DNA from: Clostridiales bacterium
Lineage (GTDB): Bacteria > Bacillota > Clostridia > Lachnospirales > JAQSXR01
Length of the DNA stretch: 64,000 nucleotides
Reading direction: 5' to 3'
Assembly (NCBI GenBank): GCA_029256575.1
Contig: JAQSXR010000007.1
Coordinates: 1 to 64,000, forward strand
A program made the position numbers and the translations under genes. Below the pieces are notes generated by a model. That model had not been told where the DNA came from. It made no database searches and saw only the letters and a list, made by a program, of their open reading frames with translations. How positions within the stretch are numbered: the first letter of the stretch is position 1; each line of letters opens with the position of its first letter. This document shows, piece after piece, positions 34,689 to 44,436 of this stretch.

Positions 34689-35677
34689 TATATATCCTCC
34701 TCCTCCTTAAATATTGAAGTAACCTGTAAAGCATTAAAATCCTTGGAATGACCAGGTTTTCCTTTGAACTTCTTTATATTACCTACGTATACATCAAGTT
34801 CACCATCTATTTTGGTATCAAGTCTTATAATATCACCTTTTTGTAAATTAACAAAATCACCAACTGATATTGAGCTTCTTCCTAGATTAACCTTCAAAGG
34901 TATCTTTACCTTACTAATAACACTTTCAATAACATCTGTATATGATTGTTGATCTTTATGTTGCATATTTGAGAACCAATATTTTGTATTGAGCTTGTCC
35001 ATAACTGGTTCAATCAATATATATGGCAAACAAATATTCATTAAGCCTTCTTCTTTACCAATCCTAACATTAAGTGTTACCAATGCTATCATTTCATTCG
35101 GATCAATAATTTGTGCAAATTGAGGGTTTGTTTCTAGTTTTTCAAGTCTTGGTTCTAATTCAACAACATTTTTCCAAGGCTCTCTAAGTTGATTTACACA
35201 AACATTAAAAATTTTCTCTAATATTGTTGTTTCAATTTCAGAAAATTCTCTGTTTTTCTCTAAACTTTTACCTTTTCCACCAAGTAACCTATCTATAATA
35301 GTATAACCGAGATTCACTGATAATTCAAGTACTCCACTTCCCTTTAGTGGGTAAAAATTAACCATTCCAAGCAGTACGGGTGTCGACATCGCCCCTGAGA
35401 ATTCGACAAATCTAACAGCTTCTGAGTTTACAACTTCGACTTGAACTGAGCTTCTTAAATAAGCTGGTAACGTAGTGGATAAAAGTCTCGAAAAATGTTC
35501 AAATATTATTTCCAATGTTCTTAAGTGATCTTTGGAAAATTTTGAAGGTCTAGCAAAGTCATAGTCTTTGACCTGTTTTTCACCTGAATCTGCCATATCA
35601 CTGACATCTAGATCCCCAGTTCTTAATGCATTTAAGAGACTATCAATCTCATTTTGTGACAAAACGTCATTAGCCAT
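34688..35677 (-). CDS. fliM: Flagellar motor switch protein FliM
   Basis: FliM is the C-ring protein that binds CheY-P and sets rotation direction. The 329-residue protein has the N-terminal CheY-P-binding helix (LSQNEIDSLLNAL), the middle domain (FSRLLSTTLPAYLRSSVQVEV, MVNFYPLKGSGVLELS, the conserved LGGKGK loop) and a C-terminal SpoA domain (LKVNLGRSSISVGDFVNL). GGGGTG lies before ATG 35677. Confidence 0.96.
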   Translation of the reverse strand: MANDVLSQNEIDSLLNALRTGDLDVSDMADSGEKQVKDYDFARPSKFSKDHLRTLEIIFEHFSRLLSTTLPAYLRSSVQVEVVNSEAVRFVEFSGAMSTPVLLGMVNFYPLKGSGVLELSVNLGYTIIDRLLGGKGKSLEKNREFSEIETTILEKIFNVCVNQLREPWKNVVELEPRLEKLETNPQFAQIIDPNEMIALVTLNVRIGKEEGLMNICLPYILIEPVMDKLNTKYWFSNMQHKDQQSYTDVIESVISKVKIPLKVNLGRSSISVGDFVNLQKGDIIRLDTKIDGELDVYVGNIKKFKGKPGHSKDFNALQVTSIFKEEEDI

Positions 35678-35706
35678 CTATTTACACCCCCTAAACCAGT
35701 CTTATA

Positions 35707-36228
35707 TTAATAAATATATTCATCAAAATATACAACTACAATTGTATCCGTTTCAAATCGTTCTTTCAATACAGCGGTTAATTCTTGTTCTAATATTGGT
35801 GCATAATTATCATTTGATATCTCTTCGTAAGTATGCTTTGCTATTGTATTTCTAATATCATTTTTAACGATACCCATATTTGTTGTTATCTGTTCTGATA
35901 TCTTTTCATAATCTTTCGCTTTCGAATCTAGTGAAATTCCTACTGATACACTAAGCATATGTTTTGTGGAGCTGCCATCAGAGGATAGGTTAACTAGTAT
36001 AGCTTCTTCAATTGTAATTGGTCGTCTTTGCCCCATAGGAACCTCTTTTGCTTCTTCCGGATTTTCTTCAGCAAAGTCCAAATCTAAAGCTTTTCCTATC
36101 TGATTTAACAGCTTATTCATCTTTGAAGTAGCAGGTACAGTAAAGAAAGCAACTGCCCCTGTTAATAATAAATTCATACTTAATAATATAACACAAATTA
36201 TCGGAAAAATCGACTTTTTATTTTCCAT
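35707..36228 (-). CDS. fliL: Flagellar basal body-associated protein FliL
   Basis: FliL is a single-pass inner-membrane protein that rings the stator units. The 173-residue protein has an N-terminal membrane helix (about 8-30), a linker, and a periplasmic domain with the family pattern (VNLSSDGSSTKHMLSVSVGISLD, then VKNDIRNTIAKHTYEEI). The C-terminus ends with a short beta strand. It follows motB by two bases, so stator and FliL genes are adjacent. Confidence 0.92.
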   Translation of the reverse strand: MENKKSIFPIICVILLSMNLLLTGAVAFFTVPATSKMNKLLNQIGKALDLDFAEENPEEAKEVPMGQRRPITIEEAILVNLSSDGSSTKHMLSVSVGISLDSKAKDYEKISEQITTNMGIVKNDIRNTIAKHTYEEISNDNYAPILEQELTAVLKERFETDTIVVVYFDEYIY

Positions 36229-36230
36229 TT

Positions 36231-37046
36231 TTAATCCCCAATCTTACTTAATAGTGTATTTTTAATTTTTATTTCAACTCGTCTGTTTTGTGCTCTACCT
36301 TCAGCAGTATCATTTGATACTACTGGACGAAATTCACCATAACCAACAGCCGAAAGATTTTTATCTTCAAACCCATTTTTTGCTATAAAATACTCCACTA
36401 CTGATATCGCTCGTCCAGATGATAAATGTCTGTTACTTGGAAATTGAAGCGTATTCATCGGGACATTATCCGTGTGGCCTTCAACAGCTATCGTATATTC
36501 TTCATAGGATTTTAATAGCTTACCTAATTTATCAACTAAGTCTATTGCATCATTTCTTATTACAGCTTTACCACTATCAAATAAAACAGCCCCTTTTAGA
36601 GAGAGAAGAATATATTGAGAATTATACGTAATTACAACATCATCTGCTATATTACTTTCTATTAATCCTTCTTGCAATTCCTCTGCAATCGTTTCGGCTT
36701 GTTCCATTCTTTCTTGCTCTTCTTTTTCTTTATATTCTTCTACTGCTTCTTGCTTCTCAACAGATAATGCTGTTTCCGCTATATTTACGAAGAAAATATC
36801 TAGTTCAGATAATTGGCTGACTCCACTTGCAATTAGTGAACCTTCAGTAAGTGATGTTCCGCCTTCCAAAAATCCTACATTAGTATTAAACACACTTACT
36901 AATGCCTTAAATTTTGCAACGTCAACACTAGACATTGAAAACAACAATACGAAGAAACAGAGCAAAAGTGTAACCATGTCACCGTATGTATTCATCCATT
37001 CAGGAGCCCCTGCTTTTACTTCATCTTGTTTTATTTTCCTTGCCAT
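36231..37046 (-). CDS. motB: Flagellar stator protein MotB
   Basis: MotB anchors the stator to peptidoglycan and forms the ion channel with MotA. The 271-residue protein has the membrane helix with the essential ion-binding Asp23 (WMNTYGDMVTLLLCFFVLLF), an acidic linker and a C-terminal OmpA-like domain (VEGHTDNVPM, SSGRAISVVEYF, GEFRPV, RAQNRRVEI). Its ATG overlaps the motA stop. Unlike in B. subtilis, motA and motB are inside the fla/che operon. Confidence 0.96.
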   Translation of the reverse strand: MARKIKQDEVKAGAPEWMNTYGDMVTLLLCFFVLLFSMSSVDVAKFKALVSVFNTNVGFLEGGTSLTEGSLIASGVSQLSELDIFFVNIAETALSVEKQEAVEEYKEKEEQERMEQAETIAEELQEGLIESNIADDVVITYNSQYILLSLKGAVLFDSGKAVIRNDAIDLVDKLGKLLKSYEEYTIAVEGHTDNVPMNTLQFPSNRHLSSGRAISVVEYFIAKNGFEDKNLSAVGYGEFRPVVSNDTAEGRAQNRRVEIKIKNTLLSKIGD

Positions 37047-37831
37047 TATTCTTCACCTACTTTTTCATCAGTAGTTTCGAACATTGCTCTTTGTGTAGGA
37101 GATAAGAATGCTTTTAGTTTTTCTTCAATTACTCTTGGATTCTCACCTGCTTGAATCGAAAGTAACCCTTCAATCATAACCTCTTTCAATAAGACTTCTG
37201 AAGCACTTTTAATTTTCATTTTATTAGCTGCTGGGTTAGCTATGAAATTTGCTAATATTGATCCGTACAAAGTTGTTATTAAAGCAATCGCCATGGCAGG
37301 TCCGATTGCTCCAGGATCATCAAGTGCACCTAACATGTTAATAAGTCCAATGAGTGTACCAATCATACCCCAAGCAGGTCCTAATGAAGCTAATGTCTCC
37401 CAGAAACCCTGAATACCTTTGTGTCTACTTTCAAGAAACGAGAGTTCTGTTTCCATTATGCTTCGAACTAATTCTGGATCTGTTCCGTCAACAATTAGTA
37501 AGATACCTTTCTTTAAGAAGGCATCGTCCAACTCATTCGCAACTTCTTCAAGTGCTAATAATCCTTCTTTACGTGCTACATTTGATAATTCAATTATTTT
37601 CTTAATAACAAATGTCTCATTTAAATTAGTAATTTTAAAAATATGCCCATATGCTTTTACTGATGCAATTACATTCTTTAGCGGATATCCTATAAACATT
37701 GAGGCAAATGTACCGCCTACTGTAATAATGAGTGACTGCACATCGATAAAGCCTCCAATATTAGCAAGCCCAATACCATATATCATAAATCCTGCACCTG
37801 CTACTAACCCAATAATAGTTGATATATCCAT
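37046..37831 (-). CDS. motA: Flagellar stator protein MotA
   Basis: MotA forms the pentameric stator around MotB and drives the rotor. The 261-residue protein has four membrane helices (about 1-20, 30-50, 148-170, 182-202) and a cytoplasmic loop with charged residues that face FliG. The conserved block GMIGTLIGLINMLGALDDPG precedes helix 3. GAGGTGG lies before ATG 37831. Confidence 0.96.
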   Translation of the reverse strand: MDISTIIGLVAGAGFMIYGIGLANIGGFIDVQSLIITVGGTFASMFIGYPLKNVIASVKAYGHIFKITNLNETFVIKKIIELSNVARKEGLLALEEVANELDDAFLKKGILLIVDGTDPELVRSIMETELSFLESRHKGIQGFWETLASLGPAWGMIGTLIGLINMLGALDDPGAIGPAMAIALITTLYGSILANFIANPAANKMKIKSASEVLLKEVMIEGLLSIQAGENPRVIEEKLKAFLSPTQRAMFETTDEKVGEE

Positions 37832-37847
37832 TGTTCCACCTCTTAAC

Positions 37848-38048
37848 TTAAATTTTTTCTATATATTTATAAAAGATTGACCTTTTGTATTCGATAATTA
37901 GTTTTATTACTTCATCTAAACTCTCTTGAACAATGTATTTCTTCCCATTTGTTAATGTAATTACTGTATCTGGTGTTTCTTCAATGGTCTCAACAATTTC
38001 AGCATTTATTGTTATCATATTAGAATTGAATCTTGTCACCTTAATCAT
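37848..38048 (-). CDS. flbD: Flagellar protein FlbD/SwrD
   Basis: FlbD-family proteins are small cytoplasmic proteins of fla operons; B. subtilis SwrD at this position raises motor torque. The 66-residue product has the whole family pattern: MIKVTRFNSNMITINAEIVE with ETIEETPDTVITLTNGKKYIV following. ATG 38048 has GGGGTG upstream and gives the usual N-terminus; a start at 38063 would not. It lies between flgE and motA. Confidence 0.9.
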   Translation of the reverse strand: MIKVTRFNSNMITINAEIVETIEETPDTVITLTNGKKYIVQESLDEVIKLIIEYKRSIFYKYIEKI

Positions 38049-38089
38049 ATTTACACACCCCATTTTCCATTCATCCTATCCTTTCATTA

Positions 38090-38124
38090 TCGAATGTTAA
38101 TGTTGATTAGACAATAACATTCGA
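38090..38124 (-). repeat. Inverted repeat between flgE and flbD
   Basis: TCGAATGTTA (38090-38099) and TAACATTCGA (38115-38124) form a 10-bp perfect stem with a 15-base loop. No T run follows on the minus strand. It could stabilise or process the long fla/che mRNA at this point. Confidence 0.6.
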
Positions 38125-38173
38125 AATAAAAAGATTTCTCGTTAGCGAGTATACTTATGCATTTATCAAATTA

Positions 38174-39478
38174 CTATCTCTTTAGATTTACAAGTTCTTG
38201 TAAAATCTCATCTGAAGTAGTTATAATTCTTGAGTTTGCCTGGAAACCTCTTTGTGTTGTTATCATTTCTGTAAACTCTTTTGACAAGTCTACATTTGAC
38301 ATTTCAATTACTCCTGCTGTTAATGATCCTCCAGCAGCTTTAGGATCATCACCTATACTATCAAACTCACCTGAGTTTACAGTAGCGGAGAACAAATTAC
38401 TTCCTTGTTTTTCAAGACCAGCTGGATTTGCAAATGTCGCTACTACGATTTGCCCTAGAAGCTTTTGTTGACCATTTGTATATCTTGCAGTAATTTTACC
38501 GTCATCTCCAATTGAGTAACCCGACATTGTTCCTGCCGCACGGCCATTCCCTAATCCCTGTCTATCACCACGGCCAGGTTCAATTGCTGTTTTCCCAGCG
38601 AACATCGTCAACTGTCCAAAGTCAACTGATAATGTGGCAGCAAGCTTTGAAAATCCTGTAATATCTTCTAATCCTGTAATATCTAATTGCGATGGTGTAG
38701 TTGCAGCTATCTTTCCTGTACTTGGGTCAAAAGGAATTGATATACTAGCAGGTGTTGCTGTACTTGTTAACGCATTCCCTTGTGAATCGGTAATCGCACC
38801 GATTGCAAATATAAACTGATTTGGGTCAGTTGCATCACTTTTGATTGAATATTGCATTGTATATTTGTATCCTAAACTGTCATACATTTCAATTGCAAAT
38901 GGTACTCCTGTACTTAATAACTGAGCATCATTTTTATCAATATTACCAGATACTGTGCAGTCAGTCGTTAATGCGGGCTCAGCATACATATTTTTTGGTG
39001 TTAATATTTCAATTGCACTTACGGTACCTTTTTCAATTTCTCCAGTTGTACCGTTTGGTTGCCACCCCATAACAGGTAAACCATCCGGTGTTGCTAAATT
39101 ACCAGCTCCATCAATATCAAATGAACCTGCCCTTGTAAAAAGAAATTCACCCGCTGAACTTACAACGAAGAAACCGTCTCCATTGATTTTCATATCAAGG
39201 GTGTTATCTGTTCTTTGTGAGGCACCCTCTGACATATTAGTAGATATTGCTGATACATTTGCACCAAGTCCAATTTGCTTTGCATTTGTTCCTGCTGATC
39301 CTGTTTCTGGATTCGCTCCTGATGCACCTTGTAATGTCTGATAAAAAACATCAGAAAAACTTACAGATGAAGATTTAAAACCTATTGTATTTACGTTTGC
39401 GATATTATTACCAATAACGTCCATTTTTGTCTGGTGAACTCTTAGTCCAGAAACACCAGAGTACATTGATCTCATCAT
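38174..39478 (-). CDS. flgE: Flagellar hook protein FlgE
   Basis: FlgE polymerises into the hook. The 434-residue protein has the rod/hook N-terminal motif (MYSGVSGLRVHQTKMDVIGNNIANVNTIGFKSS, seen in consecutive blocks), the FlgE D2 region, and the C-terminal helix (AGVIEMSNVDLSKEFTEMITTQRGFQANSRII, also in blocks). AAGGAGG precedes ATG 39478. It is secreted by the export apparatus encoded downstream. Confidence 0.95.
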   Translation of the reverse strand: MMRSMYSGVSGLRVHQTKMDVIGNNIANVNTIGFKSSSVSFSDVFYQTLQGASGANPETGSAGTNAKQIGLGANVSAISTNMSEGASQRTDNTLDMKINGDGFFVVSSAGEFLFTRAGSFDIDGAGNLATPDGLPVMGWQPNGTTGEIEKGTVSAIEILTPKNMYAEPALTTDCTVSGNIDKNDAQLLSTGVPFAIEMYDSLGYKYTMQYSIKSDATDPNQFIFAIGAITDSQGNALTSTATPASISIPFDPSTGKIAATTPSQLDITGLEDITGFSKLAATLSVDFGQLTMFAGKTAIEPGRGDRQGLGNGRAAGTMSGYSIGDDGKITARYTNGQQKLLGQIVVATFANPAGLEKQGSNLFSATVNSGEFDSIGDDPKAAGGSLTAGVIEMSNVDLSKEFTEMITTQRGFQANSRIITTSDEILQELVNLKR

Positions 39479-39557
39479 ATCTTATATGACCTCCTTAGAA
39501 TTTGTTGGTGCAATCTCCTCTGTCATTCAGAGATTGATAGCCTCCTTATCGGTCCAG

Positions 39558-39953
39558 CTATACGATCACCGCTCCGTCAATATTAGTGAAAACATTATGT
39601 AATGTATCCTCTTTCCCAACGGCAGTTATCACTGTGTTATTTGGAATATTTACTACTAATGCTACATTATCTATAAGCATTAATGATTCTTTTACACCTT
39701 TACTTTTTGCTTTTATAATTCCATCTTCCAATCTAATAATTTGTTCTTCAGATAACTCAATATTTCTTGATGCAAGTCGTTCATTGGCGTGCTTTGAAAA
39801 TTTAACTTCCGGACTTGTATTCAATTGTTTTGTTAATATGTCACTAAATGAGTTCGCTGCTTTGGCACCAGTCTTTGGTAATGTAGAGCAATTTTTTTGT
39901 AGAAGTGCCTGAATTTGTTCAATTGAAGAGAAATTAATGTTGTTAATAGCCAT
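39558..39953 (-). CDS. Flagellar operon protein (TIGR02530 type)
   Basis: The 131-residue protein matches the small family found between flgD and flgE in many Firmicutes and spirochaetes, recognised by the block VKFSKHANERLASRNIELSEEQ and the hydrophobic C-terminal half (LMLIDNVALVVNIPNNTVITA). It lacks membrane segments or a signal peptide. Its function is unclear; an early role in hook or rod assembly is assumed from position. Confidence 0.85.
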   Translation of the reverse strand: MAINNINFSSIEQIQALLQKNCSTLPKTGAKAANSFSDILTKQLNTSPEVKFSKHANERLASRNIELSEEQIIRLEDGIIKAKSKGVKESLMLIDNVALVVNIPNNTVITAVGKEDTLHNVFTNIDGAVIV

Positions 39954-39997
39954 AACAAATTCCCCTTTCTAATTATAATAATAAATTAGTGTTTTCT

Positions 39998-40444
39998 TTA
40001 AGCAGTTGGTGTTGCAGGGTTCTCAGCAACTACTCCTTCATCCATTACCGCTTGTACACTGCTAAGTGGTATTGATGAACCATTTACAGATAAATATGGA
40101 GTTCCTGATATCATCTGAACTGCATCTACTTTTCCAGTTGATAATGTTTCTTTGCCTGTTGAATCTGTTATCTTAACCAATACATTTTTACCAATCATTG
40201 TAAATGCTTGATACTTATCAAAACTAGTATTAAGATTCTGCATTTGTTCTAATGCTGAAAACTGAGCCATCTGTGCTAAAAATTCTTCGTTTGAAGCTGG
40301 ATCAAGTGGATCTTGATATTTTAATTGTGTAACAAGTAATTGCAAAAATGCATCTTTACCTAAATCACTACCTGCAGCCTTACTAGCATTTTGAGTCTGG
40401 CTCCCTTGTGTTGCTATGTTATTTATTGCGTTAACATCGCTCAT
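39998..40444 (-). CDS. flgD: Flagellar hook-cap scaffold protein FlgD
   Basis: FlgD caps the growing hook. The 148-residue protein has the family N-terminal region GKDAFLQLLVTQLKYQDPLDP followed by EFLAQMAQFSALEQMQNLN. The C-terminal part (MIGKNVLVKITDSTGKETL) is short, as in Firmicutes; the long Ig-like domain of proteobacterial FlgD is absent. It follows fliK by 11 bases. Confidence 0.95.
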   Translation of the reverse strand: MSDVNAINNIATQGSQTQNASKAAGSDLGKDAFLQLLVTQLKYQDPLDPASNEEFLAQMAQFSALEQMQNLNTSFDKYQAFTMIGKNVLVKITDSTGKETLSTGKVDAVQMISGTPYLSVNGSSIPLSSVQAVMDEGVVAENPATPTA

Positions 40445-40455
40445 TTTTTCTCCTC

Positions 40456-41769
40456 CTATGCTGAAAAATCAACTTGTGTACTTCGTTCAATTTCTAATTC
40501 TTTTCTAATACCTTCAATAAAGCTTCTATCCTCTTCTGCTGCTTGCGCGTCTTCTAAGTTGAAACTAGATTTTTTCTTTTGCTGTTGTTGCCCTTGTTGT
40601 TGTCTTTGTTGATTTAAATCATAAGCTAGATTTGATAATTTAACTTCAATCGATTCAACTTTTAATCCTTGTTGACTAAGAGATTCTTTTAGTTGAGTCA
40701 TCTGAGATTCTAGAGCTTCTTTTACAACTTGGTCAGTAACCGTAAATTGAGCCTTTAAAACTCCATCTTTTGATGATATTACTAGATTTAATTTGCCTAG
40801 ATTTTCTGGGTTCAATTGCATTTCCATGCTCGTTACATTTGCCTTTATTGTGACATTAATTTGGTCAACAATTTGTTTTACAATCTCAACATACTTAGTA
40901 GTCGCAGGTTGTTCAACATTTTCAGTTCGGTTAACATTTAAAGAATTATCAGAAAGTTTATTAAGATTGCTTAGTAACTCATCTGAAGACATTACGGTTT
41001 TTGTTGTTTCTGTATTACCGCTTTTGTTTTCTTTTAAATTTTCTTTTTGATCACTATTTTGGCTAACATTTTCTTCAAAATCTTGCACAATAGTAGTAAT
41101 GTTTTTCGTTTCTTGCTCCGTTGTATTCATTTTTACTTCTGCATTTTCAACAATATTTTGATCTTGTACAGTCTTTACTTCTGGTAATACTACAGGTTTT
41201 TCTTGTGTAGTTGTTGAAATATTACTTTCAGTTTGAACAATTTGTTGAATACTTTCTTTCGCAGATAGTGCTGTTATTTCTGAAATCATTTCAGTTATTG
41301 GCATCGTAACTTCTTTTGGTTGTGCTAATAAATGTAGCATATTCTCATTTCCTGTTACCGCAAGAATTAGGCTTTGTAGATTTTCTAAATTAAGAAGTTC
41401 AGTTGGCTCTAATCGCAAGTTATCCATAATTGCTTCTAATTCTTTGGTGCCTATCCCCAATGCCTTTGCAACTAATTCTACTAATTTATTCTCTAATTGT
41501 TCTAGTTCTCGAATTTCTTCCTCTTCATTTACAACGTCTTTAGAGATTGAAATTTCTTTTTTTGGTGATTCAACCTTTTGATTCCTTGTACTATCGGTTT
41601 TTTGTGCAGCGTTATCCATTTTGTTCTTTGTAGTAACTGGCTCATCCTCTTTCTTAACACTATTCTTTAATGTATCTTGAAAATTAGTTTGATTGGTGCC
41701 CGCCACATTGTTTTTTGAACCAATATCTAAAAAAGCTGACTTAATATTTAGTGCACTTACATTTGTCAT
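40456..41769 (-). CDS. fliK: Flagellar hook-length control protein FliK
   Basis: FliK measures hook length and triggers the FlhB switch. The 437-residue protein has a long low-complexity, polar N-terminal and middle part (ruler) and the conserved C-terminal domain (about 320-410) with MQLNPENLGKLNLVISSKDG and VKEALESQMTQLKESLSQQG. A QQRQQQGQQQQ run lies after that domain. The N-terminal part is poorly conserved, so identification rests on the C-terminal block and on position before flgD. Confidence 0.92.
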   Translation of the reverse strand: MTNVSALNIKSAFLDIGSKNNVAGTNQTNFQDTLKNSVKKEDEPVTTKNKMDNAAQKTDSTRNQKVESPKKEISISKDVVNEEEEIRELEQLENKLVELVAKALGIGTKELEAIMDNLRLEPTELLNLENLQSLILAVTGNENMLHLLAQPKEVTMPITEMISEITALSAKESIQQIVQTESNISTTTQEKPVVLPEVKTVQDQNIVENAEVKMNTTEQETKNITTIVQDFEENVSQNSDQKENLKENKSGNTETTKTVMSSDELLSNLNKLSDNSLNVNRTENVEQPATTKYVEIVKQIVDQINVTIKANVTSMEMQLNPENLGKLNLVISSKDGVLKAQFTVTDQVVKEALESQMTQLKESLSQQGLKVESIEVKLSNLAYDLNQQRQQQGQQQQKKKSSFNLEDAQAAEEDRSFIEGIRKELEIERSTQVDFSA

Positions 41770-41877
41770 TTTCCCTCCTCCTTTCTTGAAGCAACTTATA
41801 AATTGCTCTATAATTTTTATCTATAGATACAGTTAAAAGCATTCGTATTTCTACCAACGCTGTAACTTTCTACCAAA

Positions 41878-42624
41878 TTATTGCGACATTGCCTTTGTTA
41901 TCTTTGCAGCAATCGTCGGGTCCATCGCACCTAATATCTTGGCACGTTGTTCCGTATTAACATTTCTCAATATATCAACAACTAGTGAGACATTCGATGA
42001 TAACTCTTCTAGTACGCTAGCTGCTTGAGCTGGCTTCATTTCTTGATATGCTTTTGCAACTTTTTGAATTTCTTCTTCTACCGCTAATTGCTCAACAACT
42101 TGTCTATATATTTCTTCAGCATTTACTGGATTAATCAGTTCATAATATGCTTTATACTCGGCAATATCTGGTGCTTTTGCATTAAATACTACCTCATCAT
42201 CAAATGTTTTCTTGCTCTCTATATACTCTGTATGCTTATCCTCAAATACTTTTAGTCTAGCTATTTCAGTTTGTAAATCTTCTATCGAAGTTACTTTCTC
42301 ATCTTTTGCTTTGTTTGCAGTAGCAAGTTCAACTTCTAATTCTTTAATTCTTGCTATCGCTTCTTCTATGGTTTCATAAGGATAATTAAGGTCAACATAC
42401 TCCACTTTCTCCTCTTTTGGTAACATCCAGCTTATCGCCTTTACATCACCAAACATTGGTCGAAGCATTGTACTCGCAAATCCACCAACATTAAATTTGA
42501 TTAATAAAAGAAGAGTAATAATTATAGCAAAAACTAAACCAACTCCAATAAGTGCTGAAAATAGACCGCCCTTACCTTTTTCATCGCTGTTAAGATTTTC
42601 ATTGTTTCCTGTTTTATTAGCCAT
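41878..42624 (-). CDS. YlxF/MotE-like flagellar operon membrane protein
   Basis: The 248-residue protein has one N-terminal membrane helix (about 24-44), a coiled coil (about 85-120) and a C-terminal MgtE_N-like helical domain (about 190-248) with AYQEMKPAQAASVLEELSSN and AKILGAMDPTIAAKITKAM. This layout is that of YlxF/MotE proteins encoded between fliJ and fliK; MotE in other bacteria is a stator chaperone, which is only suggestive here. ATG 42624 has GGGGTG at six bases; the ORF also allows GTG 42633. Confidence 0.83.
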   Translation of the reverse strand: MANKTGNNENLNSDEKGKGGLFSALIGVGLVFAIIITLLLLIKFNVGGFASTMLRPMFGDVKAISWMLPKEEKVEYVDLNYPYETIEEAIARIKELEVELATANKAKDEKVTSIEDLQTEIARLKVFEDKHTEYIESKKTFDDEVVFNAKAPDIAEYKAYYELINPVNAEEIYRQVVEQLAVEEEIQKVAKAYQEMKPAQAASVLEELSSNVSLVVDILRNVNTEQRAKILGAMDPTIAAKITKAMSQ

Positions 42625-42649
42625 TTTCATCACCCCAATGTATTAATTA

Positions 42650-43102
42650 TTATTTATCTCCATTACTACCATTGTATTTATAGCTGATTAATTCATCTAC
42701 AGCTTTCTTTTCATCTTTTTCAACTTCTATCAAAAATTCTTGAAAAGCATTTTCTCGTAACTTTTCGTGCGTCTTTCTTTCAATCATTGCTTTATTTAAT
42801 TCAACTCGAGATTTTTCTAATCGAACCTTAATTTTTTCTATACAATTTAATTGAATATCGATTAAATTTTCTAAAGTCTTAATAGCACTGCTACATCTTT
42901 TCATTTCTAGAATATCGAGTTTACGTCCCATTAAATCTCTTAGTTCTTCTTGGTAGTTTAATTTTTCTGTTTCAATCGAATTAAGTTTTTCTTCTGCCTC
43001 ATTTAGTTCAATTTGAACTAATGTATATGCAATTTTTTTTTGTGCTTCTATACTTAATTTAATATTAAGAATACTTTGCATTTTATATCTAAATCTTGCC
43101 AT
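42650..43102 (-). CDS. fliJ: Flagellar export protein FliJ
   Basis: FliJ is the coiled-coil stalk of the flagellar export ATPase. The 150-residue protein starts FRYKMQSILNIKLSIEAQKK, as in the family, and is predicted helical throughout with heptad-like spacing and no membrane segment. It stands between fliI and ylxF, its conserved position. Confidence 0.92.
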   Translation of the reverse strand: MARFRYKMQSILNIKLSIEAQKKIAYTLVQIELNEAEEKLNSIETEKLNYQEELRDLMGRKLDILEMKRCSSAIKTLENLIDIQLNCIEKIKVRLEKSRVELNKAMIERKTHEKLRENAFQEFLIEVEKDEKKAVDELISYKYNGSNGDK

Positions 43103-43110
43103 TTAAGCAC

Positions 43111-44421
43111 CTAATCCTCGAATATAGCTTTTAGCCTATCTGTTATATCATCAAAGAGTATTTTATCTTCTACTGATTGTTTTAAAAATTCATTGATTTT
43201 CGTTATTTTACTGATTGCAAAATCTATATCTTTATTTGAGCCTTTTTTATATGCTCCGATATTAATTAAGTCCTCAGACTCTGAGTATATTGCAAGTGCT
43301 TCTTTTAGCTTATTTGCAACTAGTTTATGTTCTGGTAAAATAACTTGACTCATAACACGAGAGATGCTTTGTAAAACATCGATTGCTGGGTAATGATTTT
43401 TATTTGCTAACTTTCTTGTTAGCATAATATGTCCATCTAGTATCCCTCTGGCAGCATCTGTTATTGGCTCGTTAAAATCATCACCATCAACTAAAACAGT
43501 ATACAGTCCTGTAATCGATCCACTTTCAGAGTTACCTGCTCGTTCAAGTAATTTGGGGAGTTCTGCATATACACTTGGCGTATAACCTCTCGTTACAGGA
43601 GGTTCTCCAATTGCCAATCCAATTTCACGTTGCGCCATCGAGAATCGCGTAAGTGAATCCATCATAAACAATACATCTTTTCCCTTATCTCTAAAATATT
43701 CTGCAATAGCGGTAGCAGTCTTAGCTGCTTTTTGTCTTATGAGTGCGGGCTTATCTGAAGTTGCTACAACGATGACGGATCTACTTAATCCTTCCGCCCC
43801 TAAGTCTCTTTCAATAAACTCTCTTACTTCTCTTCCACGTTCACCTACTAAAGCAATTACATTTACATCAGCTTTTGTGTTTCTAGCTAACATTCCTAAA
43901 AGTGTACTTTTACCAACTCCACTACCAGCAAATATCCCTATTCTTTGACCTTTGCCAATAGTAAGTAATCCATCTATAGCCTTTACCCCAAGAGGTAACG
44001 GTTGATCAATTAGTGCTCTATCCATCGGATTTGGTGGTGGAGCATCTACTGGATACTTCTCATCTAATTCTAGCGATAATCCATTAATAGGGTTACCTAG
44101 ACCATCTAATATCTTACCTAATAAACCTTCTCCAACAGATACTTGAAGTGGTACCCCAACTGTTTCAACAGAGCTTCCAGGTCCAATGCCTTCCATTGAT
44201 CCTAGTGGCATTAATAATAATCTACTATCCTTAAAACCAACAACTTCTGCGATTGCAGTTTGTATCTTATCTTTTGATGTTATTCTACATAAATCACCTA
44301 GATTTGCATTGGGCCCAATTGTTTCAATTGTTAAACCTACAACCTTAGCAACTGTTCCGCTATGTTTTACATATGATTTTTCTTGCAAAAGATTGTACTT
44401 GTCAAAATTTATTAGTTCCAA
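43111..44421 (-). CDS. fliI: Flagellum-specific ATPase FliI
   Basis: FliI powers and orders substrate entry into the flagellar export gate. The 436-residue protein resembles ATP synthase beta subunits: Walker A in GIFAGSGVGKSTLLGML (about residue 168), VIALVGERGREVREF, Walker B in VLFMMDSLTRFSMAQREI and the PSVYAELPKLLERAG block. The start is an unusual TTG at 44421, with GGTGA upstream and no ATG near the conserved N-terminus. Confidence 0.96.
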   Translation of the reverse strand: MELINFDKYNLLQEKSYVKHSGTVAKVVGLTIETIGPNANLGDLCRITSKDKIQTAIAEVVGFKDSRLLLMPLGSMEGIGPGSSVETVGVPLQVSVGEGLLGKILDGLGNPINGLSLELDEKYPVDAPPPNPMDRALIDQPLPLGVKAIDGLLTIGKGQRIGIFAGSGVGKSTLLGMLARNTKADVNVIALVGERGREVREFIERDLGAEGLSRSVIVVATSDKPALIRQKAAKTATAIAEYFRDKGKDVLFMMDSLTRFSMAQREIGLAIGEPPVTRGYTPSVYAELPKLLERAGNSESGSITGLYTVLVDGDDFNEPITDAARGILDGHIMLTRKLANKNHYPAIDVLQSISRVMSQVILPEHKLVANKLKEALAIYSESEDLINIGAYKKGSNKDIDFAISKITKINEFLKQSVEDKILFDDITDRLKAIFED

Positions 44422-44436
44422 GGTTTCACCAACTTT

